NCBI RefSeq assembly: GCF_022343555.1
Contig: NZ_JAKQZH010000001.1
Location: forward strand, 434,001-498,000
Source of the DNA: Marinobacter sp. C7
Lineage (GTDB): Bacteria; Pseudomonadota; Gammaproteobacteria; Pseudomonadales; Oleiphilaceae
Direction of reading: 5' to 3'
DNA length: 64,000 nucleotides
How positions within the stretch are numbered: the stretch's first letter is position 1; each line of letters opens with the position of its first letter. The notes under the pieces are model-generated. The model did not search any database. It saw only the letters and a program-made list of their open reading frames with translations, and was not told where the DNA came from. The translations under genes were made by a program, and so were the position numbers. Positions 43,786-52,404 of this stretch are shown piece by piece.

Positions 43786-45108
43786 TCAGAACGCGCTGCC
43801 AATCTCGATAGCGGCACCGACGTCTGCATCGCTGTACAGCGCCCCCAGATCCAGGCGAGCTCCCAAAACGTTCAGGCCGAAACCGGCAGTAAACTGGGTA
43901 TCTTCCTCGATACCATCGCTGCTGTCGTTACTGGCCAGGTTGTGCCGCACGCCAAGGCGCAGCTGGGCATAGCGGCCGGCATCAAATTCGGCGCCGAGGG
44001 CGAGCCATTGGGTGTCATCCTCAAAGCCGAAAGCTTCTTTTTTGGTGAGATCCAGTTCGGCGGTGATCACGTGGTACTGGCTCTTGTGGGCGATGCCCGC
44101 GGTTACCATGGGGTTGAGTTCCAGGGTACGGACCTGCTCACCGAGTTCCGGCCGGCTGGCGGCGGAATCCAGCTCCATGGGGATCAGGTTTTTTATGGCC
44201 AGGCCGGCATTCCACTGTTGCTCGTCGCCGAAGGCGTAAGCGGCGCCAAGGTCCACATTGAATCCGCTCTTGTCAGTCCGGTACTGGTCGCCGTCAAACT
44301 CGTTATCCTCAAAACCGGAAACCGATTCGGTGTACTGGAACGTCCTCAGCTCCACATACTTTGGCGAGATGCCCAGCTGGAACTGGTTGCCACTTGGCAG
44401 TTCGAACGCCCGGGCGAAGGCAAGGCCGACTTCCCCTACGGCCGAGGCAAGGATGCGCCCCCTTGAGTCAAACCGGATATCACCCTGGTCGTCGACCGCG
44501 GCGCCATCGATGATGGCCTGGACGTTGGAGGGTGAGCCGGAGGCAGCGGCGGTCACGATATTGTCCAGCAGGGTGCGGTCATTCTCTGACAGTTCCCCGC
44601 GCACCGTCGCGGTCAGGTTGGCATTGGTGAAAACGCCCACCGAAAGGTCTTCACTCGGCACCGCAAGACCAAGCCCGACGCCGGCGTTGACGCGGACGGT
44701 GTCCTCGTCAAACGCCACCAGTCGATCCCTGAGATCCGCGGCGCTGGCAGCGAGGTTTTCCGCATTCTGTCGATTGGAGGTGTTCTCGAACTCGGTGACC
44801 AGTCGATCGAATTGCTCGATCACATCCTGAATATCGTCGATCTGGTCCACCGTCTCCTCTTCATCCGCCGCGCGGGCGTTGACCGAGGGCAGCATCAGCC
44901 CGAAATCGTCAGACCAGTCGTGGTGGTCTGCTGCCATCATCGCGGGGTTGGTCATGGCCGCATCGGCCGGATGCGCGATCGCCACGCCGGTGCCGCCCAT
45001 GGCGAACGAACGTGCGGACATGAACTGCTGGGGGCTGGCAAAGGCTGCGCTGGCGGCCAGGGAGAGGCCGATGGCAACGGAGAGTCTGGTCAGACGGTTA
45101 CTGCTCAT
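43786..45108 (-). CDS. TraF-like outer-membrane beta-barrel protein
   Basis: Predicted outer-membrane barrel of 440 residues related to the chromosomal TraF (TraF_2) / FadL-like family. Signal peptide to FAS near residue 24, then ARSFAMGGTGVAIAHPADAAMTNPAMMA, a pattern shared by these proteins and FadL-type transporters. It also has many alternating strands (FQLGISPKYVELRTFQYTE, YAQLRLGVRHNLASN) and a C-terminal strand ending in Phe (IEIGSAF). There are no conjugation genes here, so the TraF name is only a family label. The start at ATG 45108 gives a clean signal peptide. Confidence 0.75.
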   Translation of the reverse strand: MSSNRLTRLSVAIGLSLAASAAFASPQQFMSARSFAMGGTGVAIAHPADAAMTNPAMMAADHHDWSDDFGLMLPSVNARAADEEETVDQIDDIQDVIEQFDRLVTEFENTSNRQNAENLAASAADLRDRLVAFDEDTVRVNAGVGLGLAVPSEDLSVGVFTNANLTATVRGELSENDRTLLDNIVTAAASGSPSNVQAIIDGAAVDDQGDIRFDSRGRILASAVGEVGLAFARAFELPSGNQFQLGISPKYVELRTFQYTESVSGFEDNEFDGDQYRTDKSGFNVDLGAAYAFGDEQQWNAGLAIKNLIPMELDSAASRPELGEQVRTLELNPMVTAGIAHKSQYHVITAELDLTKKEAFGFEDDTQWLALGAEFDAGRYAQLRLGVRHNLASNDSSDGIEEDTQFTAGFGLNVLGARLDLGALYSDADVGAAIEIGSAF

Positions 45109-45243
45109 TCGGATACCTGTCTTGCGTTGTTTGGAATGCGAATTACCGGGCAAACAGGTTAGAACAGACGCCTTAAGGGAACATGACAGAAGTGGTAACG
45201 GATTGTTTTCGAAGTGTAAGGTTGGGGTGTGGGTCGTGAAGAT

Positions 45244-45338
45244 GGGGTCAGAAGAACGCTTTCTTCTGACCCCGGGGTTCGATCCTGCCTCGGAGTGTCG
45301 CCCAAGACGGGGTCAGATGAAGGCTTTCATCTGACCCC
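45244..45338. repeat. Palindrome cluster 8 (2 copies) between the TraF-like gene and sufE
   Basis: Copies at 45244-45273 (AGAAG) and 45309-45338 (AGATG). Both outer borders are complete: TGAAGAT on the left and AGGTTCAC on the right, making the extended cluster itself an inverted repeat. Confidence 0.95.
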
Positions 45339-45354
45339 AGGTTCACGTTCGGGC

Positions 45355-45819
45355 TCAGGATTCAGCCGCTTCGGCCGCGGCCAGGTCCCGGATCTTGCCC
45401 ACCATGGCCCGCAGGCCGTTGCCACGGGTGGGGGAGATGTGGCGGAACAGGTCGAGCTGTTCGAACAGCTCGTCGATGTCGGTGGTTAGCAGCTCCCGGG
45501 GGCTCTTGCCGTTCAGGGCCACCAGGATGATTGCCGCGAGGCCGCGCACGATCATGGCGTCGGAATCGATCAGAAGGTACAGCTTGCCGCTGGCTTCATC
45601 GTAGTGGTGGATCAGCCATACCTGGCTCTGGCAGCCGTGCACGTAGTTTTCCTCGGTACGGGCGTCGTCCGGGAAGGATGGTAGCTGCTTGCCCAGGTCG
45701 ATAATGTAGGCGTAGCGCTCTTCCCAGTCGTCCAGGAATTCGAAGGCGTCCAGGACGTCCTCCAGGGTGGTCCTGGTTCCGAGAGGGTTGTTCAGGAAGT
45801 CTTCTTTGGTGGCTGTCAT
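45355..45819 (-). CDS. sufE: Cysteine desulfuration protein SufE
   Basis: Accepts persulfide sulfur from SufS and passes it to the SufBCD scaffold. The 154 residues have the fold pattern FEFLDDWEERYAYIIDLGKQLPSFPDD, active-site Cys in ENYVHGCQSQVWLIHHYDE (about residue 63), and RGLAAIILVALNGKSPREL and LDLFRHISPTRGNGLRAMVGKIRDLA. It is separated from the upstream sufT by 193 bp containing three palindromes, but lies on the same strand as the rest of the Suf genes. Confidence 0.96.
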   Translation of the reverse strand: MTATKEDFLNNPLGTRTTLEDVLDAFEFLDDWEERYAYIIDLGKQLPSFPDDARTEENYVHGCQSQVWLIHHYDEASGKLYLLIDSDAMIVRGLAAIILVALNGKSPRELLTTDIDELFEQLDLFRHISPTRGNGLRAMVGKIRDLAAAEAAES

Positions 45820-45845
45820 GTTTTTGCTGCTGTCTGCATGAAAGT

Positions 45846-46001
45846 GGGGTCAGAAGAAGGCTTTCTTCTGACCCCGGGGCCAAGGACCCCGGGGTCAGGT
45901 CGTAAAATCGGGGTCAGATGAAAGCGTTCATCTGACCCCATGTTAGCGGTTCAGGGCCGGAGGATGAAGTCGGGGTCAGAAGAAAGCCTTCTTCTGACCC
46001 C
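45846..46001. repeat. Palindrome cluster 9 (3 copies) between sufE and sufT
   Basis: Copies at 45846-45875 (AGAAG, left border ATGAAAGT), 45910-45939 (AGATG) and 45972-46001 (AGAAG, right border ATTTTCA). A partial GGGGTCAGG remains at 45890-45898. The variants alternate strictly and both outer borders are present. Confidence 0.95.
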
Positions 46002-46012
46002 ATTTTCAAACT

Positions 46013-46555
46013 TCACAGCATGCCGAGTTCAAGTTTGGCCTCGTCAGTCAGCATGTCGTTGTTCCAGGGCGGATCGAAAGTGAGCTCCACGGTCACCTTG
46101 TCCACGTTGGGAACATGCTCCACCTTGCGCTTGACGTCGTCACAGATGACAGGGCCCATGCCGCAACCGGCGGCGGTGAGGGTCATCTTGATGTAGACGT
46201 GGTTGCCTTCCTCGGTGTCGTTCTCGATCTTGCACTCGTAGATCAGTCCGAGGTCCACCACGTTCACCGGGATTTCCGGGTCGTAGCAGTTGCGCAGCGC
46301 TTCCCAGACCTGGTTCTCGTTGACGGTGCCGTCCTCCGGGGTCTCGAAGCTGCTTTCCAGCGGTTGCTTGCCCAGGGCATCGGCGTCGTGGCCTTCGATC
46401 CGCGCCAGGTTGCCGTTGACGGCTACCGTGAAGGTGCCGCCGAGGGACTGAGTGATGGTCACGAAGGTGTCCGCCGGAATCATGATTTCGGTTCCGGCGG
46501 GAACGAGGCGTGCCTCTACCTCGCGTTTTGTCAGGACCACTTCCCGTTCTTGCAT
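46013..46555 (-). CDS. sufT: Fe-S assembly protein SufT (MIP18/DUF59 family)
   Basis: Auxiliary Fe-S maturation factor, 180 residues. The N-terminal part (VPAGTEIMIPADTFVTITQSLGGTFTVAVNGNLARI) is the SufT-specific extension. The C-terminal part is the MIP18/PaaD-like domain with WEALRNCYDPEIPVNVVDLGLIYE, MTLTAAGCGMGPVICDDVKRKVEHV (conserved Cys) and VELTFDPPWNNDMLTDEAKLELGML. It follows sufA by 165 bp containing palindrome cluster 10. Confidence 0.93.
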   Translation of the reverse strand: MQEREVVLTKREVEARLVPAGTEIMIPADTFVTITQSLGGTFTVAVNGNLARIEGHDADALGKQPLESSFETPEDGTVNENQVWEALRNCYDPEIPVNVVDLGLIYECKIENDTEEGNHVYIKMTLTAAGCGMGPVICDDVKRKVEHVPNVDKVTVELTFDPPWNNDMLTDEAKLELGML

Positions 46556-46591
46556 GCCTGGTCTCGTACTGTGCTTTGGTTTGTTTAGGTC

Positions 46592-46688
46592 GGGGGCAGA
46601 TGAAAGCCTTCATCTGACCCCATTTTCAAATTGTCCCCGGGGCTTTCGGGCTAAAGCTGGGGTCAGAAGAAAGCTTTCTTCTGACCCC
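46592..46688. repeat. Palindrome cluster 10 (2 copies) between sufT and sufA
   Basis: Copies at 46592-46621 (AGATG, left arm GGGGGCAG, followed by ATTTTCA) and 46659-46688 (AGAAG, followed by GTCTTCAC). A further half copy, CTGACCCC plus ATCTTCAC, lies at 46697-46712. Confidence 0.94.
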
Positions 46689-46720
46689 GTCTTCACCTCT
46701 GACCCCATCTTCACCACCCC

Positions 46721-47077
46721 TCAGGCGACAGTAAAACTCTCCCCACACCCGCACTCTGCCGTGGCATTCGGGTTGCGGAACTTGAAGAGCGAGTTCACGC
46801 CTTCGGTGACAAAATCGATCTCGATGCCGTTCACCATCGGCAGGTGTTCCTCTTTCACGAACACGTCCACGCCGTCGATGTGAAACACACGGTCATCGGT
46901 TGCGGCTTCGTCCACCCACTGGGTCTCGTACTTGAAGCCGGAGCAGCCACTTTTCTTGATGGCCAGGCGGATGCCCTTGGCCTCCGGCTTCTTGTCGAGT
47001 TGCTTGCGTACGTGTTTGACCGCACTCGGGGTCATGGTCACGGTTACGTCACTTGGGGTGAAGACTTCGGCTGTCAT
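46721..47077 (-). CDS. sufA: A-type Fe-S carrier protein (SufA/IscA family)
   Basis: A-type cluster carrier of 118 residues. The three conserved Cys are present: KKSGCSGFKYETQWVDE (first) and the C-terminal ECGCGESFTVA (second and third). GGAGGTGG precedes ATG 47077. It is 13 bases downstream of sufS, in the tightly spaced front part of the suf operon. IscA/ErpA names are possible by sequence; the context favours SufA. Confidence 0.92.
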   Translation of the reverse strand: MTAEVFTPSDVTVTMTPSAVKHVRKQLDKKPEAKGIRLAIKKSGCSGFKYETQWVDEAATDDRVFHIDGVDVFVKEEHLPMVNGIEIDFVTEGVNSLFKFRNPNATAECGCGESFTVA

Positions 47078-47090
47078 GATTCCACCTCCA

Positions 47091-48344
47091 TCAGGCAAAC
47101 AGGCGCTGGATCTTCTGCAGGCCGGTGAACAGTTTGTCCACCTCGTCCAGCGTATTGTAAAACGCAAAGGAGGCCCGGGCTGTACCGGGTACTCCGTAGA
47201 AATCCATCAGCGGCATGGCACAGTGATGGCCGGTGCGGATGGCGATGCCCTGCTGATCCAGCAGCGTACCGATATCACTGGGGTGCAGGCCGGCAATTTT
47301 AAAGGACATGACCGGCACCTTGTTGGCGGCGGTGCCGATGACCTCCATGCCCGGTACGGTTTCCACCAGCTGATTCGCCCGATCCAGCAACGCCTTTTCG
47401 GCCGCTTCCATCGCGCCACGGTCCAGGCTGTTCAGGTAATCAATGGCGGCACCGAGGCCCACCGCCTCAGCAATCGCAGGGGTGCCGGCTTCGAACTTGT
47501 AGGGCAGCACGTTCCAGGTGGTGCGCTCGAACGACACCCGCTCGATCATTTCGCCGCCACCCTGGTACGGAGGCATTTCCTCCAGCAGCTGGGCCTTGCC
47601 ATAGAGCACGCCGATGCCGGTGGGGCCGAACAGCTTGTGGGACGAGAATACATAGAAATCGCAGCCCAGTGCCTGTACGTCCGGCTGGAAGTGCGGTACC
47701 GCCTGCGCGCCATCGACGAGTGTCAGAATACCGCGTTTCTTGGCCTGCTCGATGAGCGGTGCCACCGGGTTAACCGTGCCCAACACGTTCGATACCTGGG
47801 TGATGGCCAGGATCCGGGTGCGGTCATTCAGAAGACTGTTGAAAGAGTCCAGGTCCAGCTCACCCTCGGGTGTGACCTGGATCGGCACTACCTTGGCGCC
47901 AGTGCGCTCGGCAACCATCTGCCAGGGCACAATGTTGGCATGGTGCTCCATGTGGCTGACCAGGATCTCGTCGCCTGCTTTCAGGCGCGGGGCCAGGCCG
48001 TTTGCCACCACATTGATCGCTTCGGTGGTGCCGCGAGTCCAGATGATTTCCCGGGTGCTTCCGGCATTCAGGAAGTTGCGCACGGTCTCACGCGCGCCTT
48101 CGAAGGCTGCGGTCGCACGGTCACCCAGGGTGTGGGCGCCCCGGTGCACATTGGAGTGCATTTCCCGGTAATAGCGGTCCATGGCATCCAGCACAGCCAC
48201 CGGCTTCTGGGCCGAGGCGCCATTGTCCAGGTACACGAGGGGCTTGCCGTTCACCTGCTGAGCCAGGATCGGGAAATCACGTCGCACCGCTTCCACGTCG
48301 AACGCGGCGGCGCTGGCGCTGTTTGCCACGGACAGGTCAGTCAT
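47091..48344 (-). CDS. sufS: Cysteine desulfurase SufS
   Basis: PLP-dependent group II desulfurase that extracts sulfur from L-cysteine and hands it to SufE. The 417 residues contain VYLDNGASAQKPVAVLDAM, WTRGTTEAINVVANG, HMEHHANIVPWQ, VDGAQAVPH, FYVFSSHKLFGPTGIGVLYGK (PLP-binding Lys) and the active-site loop RTGHHCAMPLMDFY (catalytic Cys). It is 6 bases after sufD. Confidence 0.97.
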   Translation of the reverse strand: MTDLSVANSASAAAFDVEAVRRDFPILAQQVNGKPLVYLDNGASAQKPVAVLDAMDRYYREMHSNVHRGAHTLGDRATAAFEGARETVRNFLNAGSTREIIWTRGTTEAINVVANGLAPRLKAGDEILVSHMEHHANIVPWQMVAERTGAKVVPIQVTPEGELDLDSFNSLLNDRTRILAITQVSNVLGTVNPVAPLIEQAKKRGILTLVDGAQAVPHFQPDVQALGCDFYVFSSHKLFGPTGIGVLYGKAQLLEEMPPYQGGGEMIERVSFERTTWNVLPYKFEAGTPAIAEAVGLGAAIDYLNSLDRGAMEAAEKALLDRANQLVETVPGMEVIGTAANKVPVMSFKIAGLHPSDIGTLLDQQGIAIRTGHHCAMPLMDFYGVPGTARASFAFYNTLDEVDKLFTGLQKIQRLFA

Positions 48345-48350
48345 TACCGG

Positions 48351-49637
48351 TCACACCTCCTGGAAGGTCTGGTCAAAGAACTGGTTCAGCCGGGTGTGGG
48401 CGGTTTCGCGCACCGTCTCCAGCGGGATCTGTTCAACCAGTTCGTTGATAAAGGCCATGGTCAGTAGCACGTTGGCCTCGCGCCGGGCGATGCCACGGGA
48501 GACCAGGTAGAACAGTGAGACCTCATCCAGCTGGCCAATGGTGGCGCCGTGGGCACACTTTACATCGTCCGCGTAGATCTCGAGCTCCGGCTTGGTGTCG
48601 ATCTCTGCACCGTTGGACAGGAGCAGGTTCTTGTTGTTCATATCCGCGTTGGAATTCTGGGCGTCCTGGTGGATATGAATCCGGCCGTTGAACACCGCGT
48701 GGGATTGATCCGCCGCGATGTTGCGGTAGGTTTCCTCGCTGTTGCAGTGGGCGGCCACGTGCTCGATGGTGGTGTGGTTGTCGAAGTGCTGCTTGCCCTG
48801 GGTAACGACCACCCCGTTGAGCTTGCACTCGCCGCCTTCACCTTCAAGCCGGACCTGCAGGTCGTGCCGACGCAGCGGGCCGCCAAAGCCGACGGTGTGG
48901 CTCTCGAAACGGGCATTGCGCTGCTGGCGGACACCGGTTGCGCCAATGTGCTGGACGTTATCGCCTTCCATGGTGAGGCGCACGTTGGTGATGTTGGCGC
49001 CGTCGGCAAGGTTGAACTCGGCAACGGTGTTGACCATCACCGGCTCGGAACCACTGGAGCGGTATTCCTCCACCAGGGTTGCTTGGCTGTGGCGGCCGGC
49101 GTCGACAAAGATGCGCGGGAAGGCGGAGCCGCTGGCGTCGGCGGTCACTTCATGAATCACGAAAAGGGGCTGATCGAGCACGGCATCGGGCTTCAGGCGG
49201 ATCAGCAGGCCGTCCTCGAAACGTGCTGCGTTCAGGCGGGCCAGTTGCACGGCCTTGTCGTCCAGGGTGCTGTCCAGTTGACCGGCCAGCGCTTCGGCTT
49301 CCTCATCATCGAGGTCGCGGAAACTGGTTACCTGGATACCCGCAGCCTGCGGGAACTCGCTGGCCTCCGGCTGAATAACGCCGTTCAGGAATACGATCCG
49401 ATACCCCGGAACATCCTGGCCGGTCATACCCTGGCCCTGCGAGGGCAGAGGGCTGGCCATGTCCTCGGTCAGCTTGAGGTACTTGCTGGAGTATTTCCAG
49501 TTCTCGGTTTTCCGCGTTGGCAGCGGCATGTCGACAAGAGCCGTGCCGCGCTGCTTGCGCAGGTCCAGCAGAGGCTTGGGCAAAGACTGCCCGGCCGATT
49601 CGAGGAACGCGGTGGAAAGAGTCGGTGCTGGTTTCAT
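48351..49637 (-). CDS. sufD: Fe-S scaffold subunit SufD
   Basis: Part of the SufBC2D scaffold on which clusters are assembled. The 428 residues have the right-handed beta-helix core of the SufB/SufD family, with GEGGECKLNGVVVTQGKQHFDNHTTIEHVAAHCNSEETYRNI and the conserved HGATIGQLDEVSLFYLVSRGIARREANVLLTMAFINEL. It lies between sufC (12 bases) and sufS (6 bases). Confidence 0.96.
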   Translation of the reverse strand: MKPAPTLSTAFLESAGQSLPKPLLDLRKQRGTALVDMPLPTRKTENWKYSSKYLKLTEDMASPLPSQGQGMTGQDVPGYRIVFLNGVIQPEASEFPQAAGIQVTSFRDLDDEEAEALAGQLDSTLDDKAVQLARLNAARFEDGLLIRLKPDAVLDQPLFVIHEVTADASGSAFPRIFVDAGRHSQATLVEEYRSSGSEPVMVNTVAEFNLADGANITNVRLTMEGDNVQHIGATGVRQQRNARFESHTVGFGGPLRRHDLQVRLEGEGGECKLNGVVVTQGKQHFDNHTTIEHVAAHCNSEETYRNIAADQSHAVFNGRIHIHQDAQNSNADMNNKNLLLSNGAEIDTKPELEIYADDVKCAHGATIGQLDEVSLFYLVSRGIARREANVLLTMAFINELVEQIPLETVRETAHTRLNQFFDQTFQEV

Positions 49638-49649
49638 TCCGCGGCCTCC

Positions 49650-50423
49650 TTAGTTGGCAGCACTGTCGGCGGTTTCTTCATCCTTGATGCCGAGCCAGCC
49701 ATAGCCTTTCTCTTCCAGTTCCAGGGCCAGTTCGCGGCCTCCGGACTTGATGATCTTGCCACCGGCCAGGACATGGACATAATCCGGCACGATGTGGTTC
49801 AGCAGGCGCTGGTAGTGGGTAACCATCAAAATGGCGCGGTCTTCGGAGCGCAGGGCGTTCACACCATCAGACACCACCTTCAGGGCGTCGATGTCGAGGC
49901 CGGAGTCGGTCTCGTCCAGGATCGCCAGCTTTGGCTGCAGCAGCAGCGCCTGCAGGATCTCGTTACGCTTCTTCTCGCCACCCGAGAAGCCTTCGTTGAC
50001 CCCCCGCTTGAGGAAGGAAGGATCCAGATCCACCTGTTTTGAGACTTCCCGCGCCAGCTTCATGAACTCGGCGGCGTTCATCTCTTCCTCGCCGTGATGC
50101 TTGCGCATGGCGTTGACGGCGGTGCGCAGGAACTGCAGGTTGCTGACGCCGGGAATTTCCACGGGGTACTGGAACGCCAGGAAGATGCCCTCGCGAGCGC
50201 GCTCTTCGGTTTCCAGGTCCAGCAGGTTCTCGCCGTTGAGGGTGACTTCACCCTCGGTGACTTCAAATGCTTCGTTGCCTGCCAGCACCTGGGACAGGGT
50301 GCTCTTGCCCGAACCGTTCGGACCCATGATAGCGTGAACTTCCCCGGCCTTGATTTCCAGGTTGATGCCCTTGAGGATCTCTTTGCCCTCAACGGATGCG
50401 TGCAGGTTCTTGATGCTGAGCAT
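49650..50423 (-). CDS. sufC: Fe-S assembly ATPase SufC
   Basis: ABC-type ATPase of the SufBC2D complex, cytosolic and soluble. The 257 residues have Walker A GPNGSGKST (about residue 34), the SufC-type Q-loop region FLAFQYPVEIPGVSNLQFL, signature FSGGEKKRNEILQ, Walker B LAILDETDSGLDIDAL and VTHYQRLL. ATG 50423 (MLSIKNLHASVEG) is the family start; upstream codons are leader. It is 61 bases after sufB. Confidence 0.97.
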   Translation of the reverse strand: MLSIKNLHASVEGKEILKGINLEIKAGEVHAIMGPNGSGKSTLSQVLAGNEAFEVTEGEVTLNGENLLDLETEERAREGIFLAFQYPVEIPGVSNLQFLRTAVNAMRKHHGEEEMNAAEFMKLAREVSKQVDLDPSFLKRGVNEGFSGGEKKRNEILQALLLQPKLAILDETDSGLDIDALKVVSDGVNALRSEDRAILMVTHYQRLLNHIVPDYVHVLAGGKIIKSGGRELALELEEKGYGWLGIKDEETADSAAN

Positions 50424-50484
50424 TTGTTCGCTTCTCTCTATCTCTGAATCTGTATGAATGCGTTTCCAGTGAAGCCGGGCCGGA

Positions 50485-51933
<1,449 letters not shown>

Positions 51934-52145
51934 GATCGTCGCTCCGTAATTCTCTCATCGCGGGCTCTTGGCCCTTGGTGTCTCCGTCAGCCTTTTGGTC
52001 GGGCCGGCGGGCGGATATCTTAAGTCTAGTCGGGTGTTGCAGCGGTCGCTCACTCCGTGAGTACGCCCTGCAATCGGTTTTTGGATGACGGATTTCTGGT
52101 GCCCGGGTCGTTGAGTTGGGCGGAATCCGTTCTTTCTGGCGAGCG

Positions 52146-52178
52146 ATTATACAATACCAGAGTAAAATAGTCAGGTAT
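52146..52178 (-). promoter_or_regulatory. suf promoter overlapping a type 1 IscR site
   Basis: Reverse-strand promoter: CTGACT -35 (52174-52169), 17 bp, TATAAT -10 (52151-52146). A 25-bp site at 52154-52178 (ATACCAGAGT, AAAAT, AGTCAGGTAT) matches the IscR type 1 consensus at all but two specified positions and covers the -35 and spacer. Holo-IscR repression of suf is therefore likely. The mRNA would have a leader of about 206 bases (51934-52139) in which I see a short CTCAC-GGA-GTGAG hairpin but no coding gene. No iscR gene is present in this window. Confidence 0.75.
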
Positions 52179-52283
52179 TAAATCGAGCGTGTAGGGATTA
52201 TACCTTAATCGGCCTTTGGGGCACTAAGGTAGCGGCAATCGGGGGGGTAGGTTTTACCCGCAGGACTGCAATACTTGGGAGTG

Positions 52284-52392
52284 GCCTCCGGGCGAGCTTC
52301 CCTCCCAAAACACGCCGTGAACCCGTCCATGGGGGCTCGGCATTGCCATCCCTGGCAATGCACGGTTTTGGGAGGGAAGCTCGCCCGGAGGC
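52284..52392. repeat. 109-bp inverted-repeat element (MITE-like) upstream of suf
   Basis: Perfect 28-bp inverted arms at 52284-52311 and 52365-52392 enclose a 53-bp centre that holds a second hairpin, GCATTGCC-N6-GGCAATGC (52340-52361). It has no coding capacity. It ends 12 bases before the trhP stop, so it may also act as a 3' hairpin for trhP. Its sequence is unrelated to the 30-bp palindromes. No target-site duplication is evident. Confidence 0.85.
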
Positions 52393-52404
52393 TTCGACTA
52401 ATTG

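Noticed and set aside
43786..45108. The TraF-like gene as evidence for a conjugative element
   Set aside because: No other transfer, relaxase or integrase gene is present; chromosomal orphan members of this barrel family are known.
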